DNA from: Hoeflea algicola | Lineage (GTDB): Bacteria; Pseudomonadota; Alphaproteobacteria; Rhizobiales; Rhizobiaceae | Direction of reading: 5' to 3' | NCBI RefSeq assembly: GCF_026619415.1 | Contig: NZ_JAOVZR010000001.1 | Location: 3,766,501-3,830,500 of the forward strand | DNA length: 64,000 nucleotides | Notes under the pieces: generated by a model | What the model was told of the DNA's origin: nothing | The model's database searches: none | Seen by the model: the letters and a program-made list of their open reading frames with translations, nothing else | Position numbers and translations under genes: made by a program | Part shown: piece by piece, positions 1-8,531 of the stretch | Layout of the letters: each line of letters starts with the position of its first letter | How positions within the stretch are numbered: position 1 is the first letter of the stretch

Positions 1-420
1 GATCCACTCATGCGCTCGCGGTACAGGGTTTGGGTTTCTCCCAAAAACCCTTTGGCTGATAAAAGCCTTGTTCGGCCATCGGATTTGCGTGGCCAAAAAC
101 TCGTTCTTCTAGCGGTCGATGACCTGATGGAATCGATATCTGGTTGGCTGGGGCGCGAGCAACTCATGGATAAGGTGTTCCTGCGTACAACCTCGGTAGA
201 GGCGGTGCGCAGTCTCGTTGGTGCGGATGCGGGTGTCGCGATCATGCCCGATCTGGCTTTTCGCCCTTATACTCTTGAGGGCGACAGGCTGGAGGCCCGC
301 TCGATCGATGGCCTGTCTACAACGCTCGATGTCGGTCTCGTGTGGCGGCAAGGTTCGCCCGACACGGACCAGGCCGAAATTTTCAAGACCGTTGCCAAGG
401 ATTACAACGCCAGGCGCTGA
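1..420 (+). CDS. LysR-family regulator, C-terminal part (5' end outside window)
   Basis: The reading frame is open from base 1, so the start lies upstream of the window. The roughly 139 visible residues match the effector-binding (LysR_substrate) domain. They include the second subdomain pattern with a loop such as SVEAVRSLVGADAGVAIMP, which in this family lines the ligand pocket. The N-terminal helix-turn-helix is not visible. It ends 148 bp before the catabolic operon that starts at 569 and reads in the same direction, so it could regulate that operon or be the last gene of another unit. The effector cannot be inferred. Confidence 0.85.
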   Translation, partial: DPLMRSRYRVWVSPKNPLADKSLVRPSDLRGQKLVLLAVDDLMESISGWLGREQLMDKVFLRTTSVEAVRSLVGADAGVAIMPDLAFRPYTLEGDRLEARSIDGLSTTLDVGLVWRQGSPDTDQAEIFKTVAKDYNARR

Positions 421-568
421 TTCCTGACCTATCCATAAAACCGATACCTCGTAGCAGGCATTTCGGATTTTCCCTTTTGTCCCCACCGAGCCAGACTAAG
501 TGCATCGGGTGGCGTCATTCGGCAATCGCCAATGCCGCTTCCTAGGAAATCGGTCAGGGAGACATTGC

Positions 569-2020
569 ATGGATATGACCACTACACCGACGTTCTCGAC
601 GAAGCTGCTCATCAATGGCGAGCTGGTTGACGGGGCAGGCGCAACTGAACAGGTTCTGAACCCGGCAACAGGCGCAACCCTCATCACCGTCAAGGAAGCC
701 AATAGCGAGCAGGTGAACGCAGCCGTTGCGGCGGCGCGCGAGGCGTTCCGGTCCTGGTCCCTCACCACGCCGCGCCAACGCTCTGAACTCCTGCTGGAAG
801 TCGTGGATCACCTCAGGAAGAACATCGAGGTCTATGCTCGCCTTGAATCGCTCAACTGCGGCAAGCCGTACTCGGGCATGCTGAACGGCGAAATGCCGGC
901 CATCATCGATGCGATCCGCTTCTTTGCCGGTGCCTGTCGTGTTCTTAGCGGCAGTGCGGCGGGCGAGTACGTGCAGGACCATACGTCAATTATTCGCCGC
1001 GATCCCGTCGGCGTCGTTGGCTCGGTTGCGCCATGGAATTTCCCGCTGATGATGGCCGCGTGGAAGGTTTTCGCGCCGATTTCGGTCGGTAATACGGTTG
1101 TCGTGAAGCCCAGCGAGCAAACCCCACTCACATTGCTCCGGCTGTGCGAGTTCCTGGCGGAACTGCTGCCGCGAGGCGTCGTCAACGTGATCACCGGCCG
1201 CGGGGAGTCGGTCGGCTCCGCCCTCGTTTCTCATCCCGGCGTGGCCATGGTCTCGCTGACCGGAGACATCACCACCGGACAGAAAGTCCTTCAGTCGGCG
1301 GTCACCACGCTGAAGCGCACCCATCTGGAACTCGGCGGCAAGGCGCCTGTCATCATTTTCAACGACGCGGATCTCGACGCCGCCGTGGAGACCGTGCGCA
1401 CGGCCGGCTTCGAGAATGCTGGCCAGGACTGCTGTGCGGCGTGTCTCGTCTACGCACAATCGGGCGTCTACGACAAAGTCGTCGAAAAGCTCAATGCTGC
1501 AATCGCCACCATTCGCAGCGGTGCCCCGGAAGCCGACGATACGGAACTGGGTCCGCTTATCAGCCAGCGGCAACGCGACAGGGTCGAAAGCTTCATCCAG
1601 CGTGCCGGCACGTCGGAGCACATCGAGATTCTGACCGGAGGAAAGCCAGCGGCTGGCGATGGTTTCTACTATGAGCCCACCCTCGTGGTCGGCGCCAACA
1701 CCCAGGACGAAATCATCCGCCGGGAGGTGTTCGGACCAGTGGTGGCCGTTTCTCGCTTTGAGACTGCCGAAGAGGTTGTCGACTGGGCAAATGACAGCAA
1801 CTATGGGCTTGCCTCCTCCGTTTGGTCATCCAACACATCGACGGCGCTCAAAGTGGCGGCGCGATTGCGCTATGGCACTGTTTGGGTGAACCAGCACTTC
1901 ACGCTCATCAGCGAGATGCCCCACGGCGGCCTGCGTCACTCCGGCTACGGCAAGGATCAATCGATCTACAGCCTCGAGGACTACACCTCCATTCGTCACG
2001 TCATGCTGAACTTCTCGTAA
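569..2020 (+). CDS. NAD(P)-dependent aldehyde dehydrogenase (aminoaldehyde DH-like)
   Basis: 483-residue ALDH-superfamily enzyme, full family length. Visible active-site elements are PWNFPL (Asn157), ELGGKAP with general base Glu254, and GQDCCAA with nucleophile Cys288. The overall pattern is closest to gamma-aminobutyraldehyde/betaine-aldehyde dehydrogenases, which oxidise aldehydes to acids in the cytoplasm. ATG 569 is chosen over an upstream in-frame ATG at 500 because a purine-rich site (CAGGGAGA) lies just before it and homology begins there. It heads an operon with an Lrp regulator, a small-molecule kinase and a phospho-lyase-type PLP enzyme. I infer that it oxidises the aldehyde released by that lyase (2-aminoadipate semialdehyde or acetaldehyde are candidates). 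Substrate not proven. Confidence 0.9.
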   Translation: MDMTTTPTFSTKLLINGELVDGAGATEQVLNPATGATLITVKEANSEQVNAAVAAAREAFRSWSLTTPRQRSELLLEVVDHLRKNIEVYARLESLNCGKPYSGMLNGEMPAIIDAIRFFAGACRVLSGSAAGEYVQDHTSIIRRDPVGVVGSVAPWNFPLMMAAWKVFAPISVGNTVVVKPSEQTPLTLLRLCEFLAELLPRGVVNVITGRGESVGSALVSHPGVAMVSLTGDITTGQKVLQSAVTTLKRTHLELGGKAPVIIFNDADLDAAVETVRTAGFENAGQDCCAACLVYAQSGVYDKVVEKLNAAIATIRSGAPEADDTELGPLISQRQRDRVESFIQRAGTSEHIEILTGGKPAAGDGFYYEPTLVVGANTQDEIIRREVFGPVVAVSRFETAEEVVDWANDSNYGLASSVWSSNTSTALKVAARLRYGTVWVNQHFTLISEMPHGGLRHSGYGKDQSIYSLEDYTSIRHVMLNFS

Positions 2021-2037
2021 AGCGGGGAATCGTCAAA

Positions 2038-2598
2038 ATGGCGACGGGCCTAGACAACCTCATCCGGATAGAGCCGCCGCTGGCTGCGGCCGTCAAGCGG
2101 CCGGACAGGATCGATCTGCGCATCCTGTCCAGGCTGCAGAAGGATGGATCGTTGTCGATCGCTCGCCTTGCCGAAGCGGTCGGGTTGTCGGCGACGCCTT
2201 GCCGGCGCCGGCTGCGCCGACTTGAAGCCGAGGGATATATCCTGTCCCGTGGTACCCGCATCGACACCGCACGGCTTGGCACGCACCTTCTGGTTCTCAC
2301 CGAGATCGTCTTGAAGAGCCGGTTGACGGCCCATGTGCAGCCGTTCGAGCGGTATGTGGCGTCGAGGGAGTATTTCCTCGATTGCTACGCGGTTACCGGA
2401 GACTTCGACTACGTCCTCCGCGTCGTCGCCCGTGACGTGGCGCACTACTACAGCATGATGGAAGAGCTTACCGAGCACTGCGCAGCAGTCGCCCGATATA
2501 GCTGCACGATAGCGCTGCGCACGGTCAAGCACACGACCGACATTCCTATATCGCTGTTCGACGACATGAACGTAAAGGCGGTTGACGATGCTCGCTGA
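2038..2598 (+). CDS. Lrp/AsnC-family transcriptional regulator
   Basis: 186-residue protein with an N-terminal winged helix-turn-helix (about residues 22-65, including LSRLQKDGSLSIARLAEAVG) followed by the RAM/AsnC ligand-binding domain (DCYAVTGDFDYVLRVVARD). Lrp-family proteins bind amino acids or their breakdown products and control the neighbouring catabolic genes. ATG 2038 follows the ALDH stop by 17 bp with AGCGGGGA upstream. A longer in-frame reading reaches back into the ALDH gene but carries no homology. Its position inside the operon, 3' end overlapping the kinase start, suggests local regulation by an amino-acid-like substrate. Confidence 0.9.
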   Translation: MATGLDNLIRIEPPLAAAVKRPDRIDLRILSRLQKDGSLSIARLAEAVGLSATPCRRRLRRLEAEGYILSRGTRIDTARLGTHLLVLTEIVLKSRLTAHVQPFERYVASREYFLDCYAVTGDFDYVLRVVARDVAHYYSMMEELTEHCAAVARYSCTIALRTVKHTTDIPISLFDDMNVKAVDDAR

Positions 2599-3655
2599 CG
2601 ACCTGCTCAACCGGTTCGACGGCGGTGGCGACAAAGCCGCCGTGCAGGTCGACGCCAAGGTCGCGGCAGACATACTCGACCAGTTCTGGTCCATTCACGG
2701 GCAGGTCTCCAGCCTTGTGGCGGAGCGCGACGAAATCCTCGAGGTCCTTGCCAAGGACGGTCGCCATTTCGTGCTCAAAATCTACAATTCGGCGGAAGCG
2801 CCGCAACTCGCCGACCTGCGCGCGCGCGCTTGCTCCCATATCGCCATGCACGATCCGAGCCTTCCTGTGCCGGAAGTGATCCCCATAAACGGCGACCTGC
2901 AGGGGTTGGCGAATATCCCCGGCGATGCCCCGCGCGTCGTCCAGTTGATGACGTTCCTTGATGGCATCCCGCAATTCGATGTTCCGCGCAGCAGCAAGCA
3001 GGCGTTGATGATAGGTCGAACACTGGCCCGAACCGCCAATGCCCTCGCCGATTTCGAGCATCCGGCTGATCGGCGTCATCTCGTTTGGGATCTTGCCAAC
3101 GCCGCTGAAGTACGGCCTTTGTTGCCTTCGGACACGTCCGACCGCTGGGCAATGCCCGCATTCATATTGGAGCGCTTCCAGAACGATACCTGGGACAGGC
3201 TCAAGGATTTACCTTCACAAGTCATCCACAATGACTTCAATGGCCACAACCTGCTGATGGATCCGCAAGACGTGACCACGATCACCGGCATCATCGACTT
3301 CGGCGATGTGACGCGTAGCCAGCGGGTCAACGACGTTGCCATCGCCGCTTGCTATCAACTTCGCTTCGGCGAACCGGGCTTCGCCGGTGCCTGCGATGTG
3401 GTAGCAGGCTACGATTCCGTTTCCCCATTGAGCGAAGAAGAGATCACGCTTTTGCCGGCACTCATTCTGGTGAGGCTCGCCCTTGCCGTGACGATCACCG
3501 AGTTCCGCGCCGCCCAGCAACCTAATCGCGCATCCCAGATACTCAAGAATACCGGCTACGCCTGGCGTGCCCTTCAGCATCTTTCAGGCATCGAAAACAG
3601 CCGGGTGGCGGACCAGTTCCGAGCCGCCTGCGACAAGGAGAATTCACATGACTAG
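2588..3655 (+). CDS. APH-fold small-molecule kinase (hydroxylysine-kinase-like)
   Basis: 355-residue protein of the aminoglycoside phosphotransferase/choline kinase fold. The Brenner motif is VIHNDFNGHNLL (His214, Asp216, Asn221) and the metal-binding motif is GIIDFGD (Asp237). The N-lobe shows the phosphate-lysine pattern HFVLKIYN. Of this fold, the group resembling vertebrate hydroxylysine kinase (AGPHD1) fits best because the next gene is an AGXT2L-like phospho-lyase. An aminoglycoside-resistance role is unlikely in this catabolic operon. ATG 2588 overlaps the Lrp stop; TTG 2582 is an alternative start. The 3' end overlaps the next gene by 8 bp, suggesting translational coupling. Inferred reaction: NTP-dependent O-phosphorylation of a hydroxy-amine or hydroxy-amino acid. 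Confidence 0.8.
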   Translation: MLADDLLNRFDGGGDKAAVQVDAKVAADILDQFWSIHGQVSSLVAERDEILEVLAKDGRHFVLKIYNSAEAPQLADLRARACSHIAMHDPSLPVPEVIPINGDLQGLANIPGDAPRVVQLMTFLDGIPQFDVPRSSKQALMIGRTLARTANALADFEHPADRRHLVWDLANAAEVRPLLPSDTSDRWAMPAFILERFQNDTWDRLKDLPSQVIHNDFNGHNLLMDPQDVTTITGIIDFGDVTRSQRVNDVAIAACYQLRFGEPGFAGACDVVAGYDSVSPLSEEEITLLPALILVRLALAVTITEFRAAQQPNRASQILKNTGYAWRALQHLSGIENSRVADQFRAACDKENSHD

Positions 3656-4994
3656 GCCCCTGATGATCAATTCCTTCAATCCGGAGGCTGCCGAGAACCT
3701 GGACGAGGAGGTCCAGGCACTGCTGGAGCGGCGCAAGAAGGTCCTGGGCCCTTCCTATAAGCTTTTCTACGAAACCCCTGTCCATGCCGCTTCCGCCGAA
3801 GGGGTCTGGATCATGGATAGCAAGGGAAAGCGGCATCTCGACGTCTACAACAACGTGCCCTCGGTCGGCCACTGCAACCCGAAGGTGATCGAGGCTGTCT
3901 CCCGGCAAATGGCGGTCCTCAACACGCACACCCGCTATCTGAACGATGTGGTTCTGACCTATGCCGAGCGCCTTCTCGGCCACTTTCCCTCCGAACTGTC
4001 GAACGTCATGTTCACCTGCACGGGGAGCGAATCCTCGGACCTCGCGATGCGGATCGCCAAGACCCATACCGGCGGCAGCGGCATTGTCGTCTCCGAGAAT
4101 GCCTATCATGGCCTGACCGAGCAGATCGCGCGCATGTCGCCGTCCCTCGGCAAGGGAGTTCCGCTCTGGCCCAACGTGCGCACGGTTCCAGCTCCCGATG
4201 CCTACCGGATAGGCAAGGACCAGGTGGGCGAGGTTTTCGCTCAGTCGATCAGGGACGCCTTCGCGGATTTGGAACGGCATGGTTTCGCCCCCGCAGCCTT
4301 CGTCGCCGATATGATCTTCTCCTCCGACGGCATTTTCTCCGATCCTGCGGGCTTCCTCAAACCCGCAGCCGAGGCGGTGCGGGCGGCCGGCGCATTGTTC
4401 ATCGCCGACGAAGTTCAGCCCGGTTTCGGCCGCACCGGCGTCATGTGGGGCTTTGCGCGGCATGGCATCGTGCCGGACCTGGTGTTGATGGGCAAGCCTA
4501 TGGGTAACGGCCTGCCGATAGGTGGCGTCGTCGCCCGTCCCGAACTCCTTTCCAAGTTCGCGGAAAATGCCCGCTATTTCAATACTTTCGGCGGCAACCC
4601 GGTTTGTTGCGCGGCCGCTCTGGCGACGCTGACGGTGATCGAAGAGGACGGGCTGGCGCAGAACGCCCACAAGGTAGGCGAATATCTCAAGATCGGCCTT
4701 GGCGACATTACGAACGGCATCGATGCAGCGGGAGATATTCGCGGCGCCGGCCTGTTCGTCGGTCTCGATTTCGTCAAGGATCCGGACACAAAGGAACCGC
4801 ACGGAGAGCTTGGCCTTTTCGTGGTCAACGCCTTGCGCGAACGCAACATTTTGATCAGCGCCAGCGGCGTGGAAGGCAACGTCCTGAAGATCAGGCCGCC
4901 TTTGCCCTTCGGAATCGAACATGCCGACATTTTCCTCGACGCGTTCCGGGATGTCGTGCGGACCCCGCAATTCCGGAAACTGGCGGGCTGTTGA
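3648..4994 (+). CDS. Class III PLP enzyme, phospho-lyase type (AGXT2L-like)
   Basis: 448-residue fold-type I PLP enzyme. Asp254 in FIADEVQPGFG and Schiff-base Lys283 in MGKPMGNGLPIGG are visible. The combination MGKPMGNG, YFNTFGGNPV and NVLKIRPPLPF is characteristic of ethanolamine-phosphate and 5-phosphohydroxy-L-lysine phospho-lyases, rather than of ordinary omega-aminotransferases. Those enzymes eliminate phosphate and ammonia from an O-phospho-amine and leave an aldehyde. ATG 3648 has AAGGAG upstream and overlaps the kinase stop. Together with the kinase and the ALDH it forms a plausible three-step route. It could instead be a transaminase; the family signature makes that less likely. Confidence 0.85.
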   Translation: MTRPLMINSFNPEAAENLDEEVQALLERRKKVLGPSYKLFYETPVHAASAEGVWIMDSKGKRHLDVYNNVPSVGHCNPKVIEAVSRQMAVLNTHTRYLNDVVLTYAERLLGHFPSELSNVMFTCTGSESSDLAMRIAKTHTGGSGIVVSENAYHGLTEQIARMSPSLGKGVPLWPNVRTVPAPDAYRIGKDQVGEVFAQSIRDAFADLERHGFAPAAFVADMIFSSDGIFSDPAGFLKPAAEAVRAAGALFIADEVQPGFGRTGVMWGFARHGIVPDLVLMGKPMGNGLPIGGVVARPELLSKFAENARYFNTFGGNPVCCAAALATLTVIEEDGLAQNAHKVGEYLKIGLGDITNGIDAAGDIRGAGLFVGLDFVKDPDTKEPHGELGLFVVNALRERNILISASGVEGNVLKIRPPLPFGIEHADIFLDAFRDVVRTPQFRKLAGC

Positions 4995-5052
4995 AAACAC
5001 CGCGCCTTCGGTCCGACCAAGCGGCCGCGGCGCATTACTGGGGAGGCCAGCT

Positions 5053-6090
5053 ATGAGCTTCGTTGAGATTTGCAATGTCAAGAAAGCGTTCGGAAACTAC
5101 TCGGCCATAAAGGGCATCGATCTCGAGGTCCGCGACGGCGAGTTCCTCGTCCTGCTCGGACCATCGGGCTGCGGCAAGTCCACCTTGATGCGGATGATTG
5201 CCGGCATTGAAACCGTTACCTCCGGGGCCATCAAGATCGACGGTAAAGATGTGACGCACCTGACGCCGCGCGAGCGCAACGTGGCAATGGTATTCCAGAC
5301 CTATGCTCTTTACCCGCACCTGACCGTTCGCGCCAACATCGAGTTTCCGTTGCGCAAGATGAAGCTCGGCCGCGAGCAGATCCGGGAGCGTACACTGTGG
5401 GCTGCCCGGATGTTCCGGATCGAACGCCATCTGGATCGCAAGCCGAAGCAATTGTCGGGTGGCGAGCGGCAGCGCGTAGCACTTGCGAGAGCCATAGTGC
5501 GCAGCCCGTCCGTTTTCATGATGGACGAACCGCTGTCCAATCTCGACGCCAAGCTGCGCGCCACTGCGCGCCAGGAAATCCAGCAGTTTCAGGCCGAGAC
5601 GAAAGCGACGACGGTCTACGTCACGCACGATCAGGTCGAGGCCATGTCGCTCGGCCACCGGATCGCCGTCCTCTCCGACGGCGTCGTGCGCCAGGTGGGG
5701 ACACCTGACGAAATATACCACAGGCCCGCCGATACCTTCGTGGCAACCTTCGTCGGGTCGCCGGCGATGAACCTGGTTCCCCGCGGCGGCATCCTCGAAG
5801 GGTTCCGCCCGGAGCAATTGCTGCCGAGCGAACTGGTGGCGGACAAGGCGAACACCACCGAGATCAGGATGGAAATCCAGCGCATCGAGCAGCTCGGTTC
5901 CACCCAGCTCGTCTACGGCACGCTGGATGACCAGGATGGAACCCCGGTCATTGCCGACGTCCCGGCGATGGCAGGGATCAGCTTCACGCCAGGAGAACGG
6001 CATTCGTTCCGCATCCGGCACAAGGAGATGCACGCATTCGACAAGGCAACGGGAAGGCGCGTGGAAGTGAAAGCTGCTGCGGCGGCCTGA
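5053..6090 (+). CDS. CUT1-type ABC transporter ATP-binding protein (UgpC/MalK-like)
   Basis: 345-residue ATPase with Walker A GPSGCGKST, signature LSGGERQRVALARA, Walker B FMMDEPLSNLDAKLR and the switch histidine in VYVTHDQVEA. A C-terminal TOBE-type extension (about residues 240-345) is present as in MalK/UgpC. ATG 5053 has GGGGAGGCC upstream. It energises the importer whose binding protein and two permeases follow. CUT1 systems import sugars, polyols, glycerol-phosphates and some amines; here the substrate is presumably that of the kinase/lyase pathway. Confidence 0.9.
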   Translation: MSFVEICNVKKAFGNYSAIKGIDLEVRDGEFLVLLGPSGCGKSTLMRMIAGIETVTSGAIKIDGKDVTHLTPRERNVAMVFQTYALYPHLTVRANIEFPLRKMKLGREQIRERTLWAARMFRIERHLDRKPKQLSGGERQRVALARAIVRSPSVFMMDEPLSNLDAKLRATARQEIQQFQAETKATTVYVTHDQVEAMSLGHRIAVLSDGVVRQVGTPDEIYHRPADTFVATFVGSPAMNLVPRGGILEGFRPEQLLPSELVADKANTTEIRMEIQRIEQLGSTQLVYGTLDDQDGTPVIADVPAMAGISFTPGERHSFRIRHKEMHAFDKATGRRVEVKAAAAA

Positions 6091-6249
6091 AACGATCAAA
6101 AAACCTGGATCGAGGCGGCTTGCGTTCGGCAACCGAAACCTGCGCCTCGCCTGGAAATTTCGATCACGCATCCGGTCTGCGTGGGACATGACGATCAGAT
6201 GACGACCGGCTCGACTGATAGCAACCAGATAATGAAAAGGGGAAAATCC

Positions 6250-7608
6250 ATGAAGAACAAGATCAGCACTCGGTTTACAGTTCCACTTATATCGCGGCGC
6301 ATGCTTCTGCAGTCCGGCGTCGCAGCCCTCGGTGCCGCGGCCTTGCCGTCGGGTGTGTTCGCGCAGGATGGCGCCGTGCTCACGCACGCCAACTGGCGCT
6401 CTACCGAAATGCCGGAGATCTTCTCCAAGGTGTTCGACGACTACCGCAAGGCGAACCCCGGCCTAGACCTGAAGGTCGAGGAAATAGGCTTCATCGAATA
6501 CATCAAGAAGATGGAACTTTCTGGTCAGGCGGGTGCGCTTCCCGATACGTTCGAACTCTGGGTGCCGACGCAGCTTGCCCGCTTTGCCGAAGAGGGCTGG
6601 ATTGCCCCGCTCGACGAGTTCGTCGAGGCGGACAAAGCGTCCGGCAACGACATCATGGCAGCCTACGAACCGTGGGCCGACACCGGCTACAAGGGTTCCA
6701 CCTACCTGCTGCCGTCGCTTGGCCTGACCAACGTCATGCTGTGGAACCGGACGGCTTTCAAGGAAGCCGGCCTGCCGGATCGCGCGCCAGAGACCATCGA
6801 CGAGATGCTGGAGTTCGCCAAGAAGCTGACCAAGGCGCCGGACATGTATGGCCTCGGCCTAGACGGTAACGGCCCCGAGCTGTGGCTTGCCCTCGCATGG
6901 CTATTCTACGCGAACGATACGCGCATTGGCCGCGTTGGCGGCGATTTCCAGATCAACAAGCCGAAGGCCGTGGAAACGGTCCAGTTCATCGTCGACCTGG
7001 TGAACAAGCACGGCGTCGTTCCCTCCTTCACCACGACCGACTTCGAAAAGCTCCGCAGCGCTTTCGCAGCCGGCCGCGTGGCGATGATGCCGGACTGGAA
7101 CGGCGTGCCGGCGGTGATCGCAGGCCTCAATCCGACTTTCGAATGGGCCATCGCTCCGCTACCCAGAGGCAAGACCACCGGCGCCATGCTCATGGGCGGC
7201 GACAGCACCTATGCCATCAGTGCCAACGCCAAGGACAAAAAGGCAGCCTGGGAATTCGTCAAGACGCTTGCCGGCCACGACACCCAGAAGGCGATAGCGG
7301 ACGCCTGGCCGTTCCTGATTACCCGCAAGGATATCTGGGAACAGGTGGGCGAAGGCACAATCCGCACCTCGGATTCGCTCAAGGTCGCCCTTGAGCAGTC
7401 GCGCAGGCCCAATGCCTACGACACCTATGCCGAGATGCCGCCGCAAGTGCTCCAGGCGGTCGATATATTCCGCACCGAGCTTCACGGGGTCGTCGCCAAC
7501 CAGCAGACCGCACAGGAAGGCATGGACCGCGTCGCCAAGCAGTGGGCCGATCTCTACCAGGATTGGGATGACAGCTACGGCGAACTTGGCGACCGCTACA
7601 CGCGCTAG
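6250..7608 (+). CDS. Extracellular solute-binding protein, family 1 (MalE-like)
   Basis: 452-residue periplasmic binding protein. The N-terminus has a twin-arginine-like stretch SRRMLLQSG (residues 15-23) and a hydrophobic segment ending near VFA-QDG, so export through Tat is possible, although Sec is not excluded. The body matches family 1 binding proteins (for example ATRPHAN-type hinge patterns are absent but FAAGRVAMMPDWNG is typical). ATG 6250 is preferred over 6181 because AAAGGGG lies upstream and the signal sequence starts there. A strong hairpin follows the gene at 7623-7648. It captures the solute for the permeases encoded next. Confidence 0.9.
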   Translation: MKNKISTRFTVPLISRRMLLQSGVAALGAAALPSGVFAQDGAVLTHANWRSTEMPEIFSKVFDDYRKANPGLDLKVEEIGFIEYIKKMELSGQAGALPDTFELWVPTQLARFAEEGWIAPLDEFVEADKASGNDIMAAYEPWADTGYKGSTYLLPSLGLTNVMLWNRTAFKEAGLPDRAPETIDEMLEFAKKLTKAPDMYGLGLDGNGPELWLALAWLFYANDTRIGRVGGDFQINKPKAVETVQFIVDLVNKHGVVPSFTTTDFEKLRSAFAAGRVAMMPDWNGVPAVIAGLNPTFEWAIAPLPRGKTTGAMLMGGDSTYAISANAKDKKAAWEFVKTLAGHDTQKAIADAWPFLITRKDIWEQVGEGTIRTSDSLKVALEQSRRPNAYDTYAEMPPQVLQAVDIFRTELHGVVANQQTAQEGMDRVAKQWADLYQDWDDSYGELGDRYTR

Positions 7609-7622
7609 CCAAGGCAGAACAA

Positions 7623-7648
7623 GGCGCGCAGCCTTCCGGATGCGCGCC
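7623..7648 (+). other. Intercistronic stem-loop after the binding-protein gene
   Basis: An 8-bp perfect GC-rich stem (GGCGCGCA at 7623-7630 pairing with TGCGCGCC at 7641-7648) encloses a 10-nt loop. It has no following T run. In transport operons such structures commonly stabilise the upstream mRNA or attenuate read-through, giving more binding protein than permease. That role is inferred here. Confidence 0.5.
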
Positions 7649-7670
7649 AGTCATAAGGGAGTGATAAGCT

Positions 7671-8531
7671 GTGGCCTTGGATGATCGCGTCGTCCCGCAG
7701 GGGACCGGATTTTTTCGCCGGATGGTTCGAGCCAACTACCATACCTACATCATGCTTGGCATTCTGCTCGGCGTGATGATGTTGCCGATCGCCTACATGA
7801 TCGTCATCGCCATAACGCCTCAGGATCTGTTATTCAAGCAGATCATCCCCGTGCGGACCACCTATCAGAATCTCCTGAAGGTCTTCTCGACCGAAGAACT
7901 GGTGCTTCCTTTCCGCAATTCGGTCGGCATTTCCACGTTCACGGCCTTTTTCACTATCCTGCTCGCAGCGCCGGCGGCCTATGGCATGTCGCGCTACCGC
8001 GTCGGCCTGTCGGGAACGATGATCGTGCTCCTCCTGTTCACACAGGTCATTCCGGTGGAAATCCTCGTTCTAAGCTACTTTCCCTTCCTGCGTTCGGTCG
8101 GGCTGATCGACACCTGGGCAGGCCTCGTCTTCCTCGATACCACGCTGACCGTTCCCTTCTGTACCCTCATCCTGAAATCGATGTTTGACGGCGTACCAGA
8201 GGATATCGAGCAGGCCGCACGCATCGACGGCTGCAATTCGCTGGAATGCTTTTTCCGCATCACGCTGCCGCTGAGCTGGGGCGGGATACTTGCCGCCTTC
8301 ATCTTCGCCTTCCTGATGGCTTGGCAGGAATTCCTCTACGGGCTGACGTTTTCCGCCTCACTGGCGGCAAGACCGATCACGGTCGCCCTCAACCTGCTGA
8401 TCGGCCACTACACGATCAGTTGGGAAGTGCTGATGGCCGCCAGCTTTCTGTCGGCGTTTCCCCTGCTCGTGGTGTTCGGGCTGTTCCAAGGCGTCTTCAT
8501 CCGCGGAATGGTGGCGGGAGGTGTAAAATGA
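7671..8531 (+). CDS. ABC transporter permease (MalG/UgpE-like)
   Basis: 286-residue integral membrane protein with about six hydrophobic segments. The cytoplasmic EAA loop reads EDIEQAARIDGCNSLECFFR and contacts the ATPase. The start is GTG 7671 with AAGGGAGTG upstream. It ends in an ATGA overlap with the second permease, so the two are translationally coupled and would form the heterodimeric channel of the CUT1 importer. Unusually the MalG-like gene precedes the MalF-like one. Confidence 0.9.
   Translation: MALDDRVVPQGTGFFRRMVRANYHTYIMLGILLGVMMLPIAYMIVIAITPQDLLFKQIIPVRTTYQNLLKVFSTEELVLPFRNSVGISTFTAFFTILLAAPAAYGMSRYRVGLSGTMIVLLLFTQVIPVEILVLSYFPFLRSVGLIDTWAGLVFLDTTLTVPFCTLILKSMFDGVPEDIEQAARIDGCNSLECFFRITLPLSWGGILAAFIFAFLMAWQEFLYGLTFSASLAARPITVALNLLIGHYTISWEVLMAASFLSAFPLLVVFGLFQGVFIRGMVAGGVK

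Noticed and set aside
2588..3655. Aminoglycoside resistance gene
   Set aside because: The fold is shared with many metabolic kinases; operon context with a phospho-lyase and importer points to catabolism.
3543..5081. 512-codon open frame on the - strand
   Set aside because: Antisense to the PLP enzyme gene, which carries clear catalytic motifs on the + strand.
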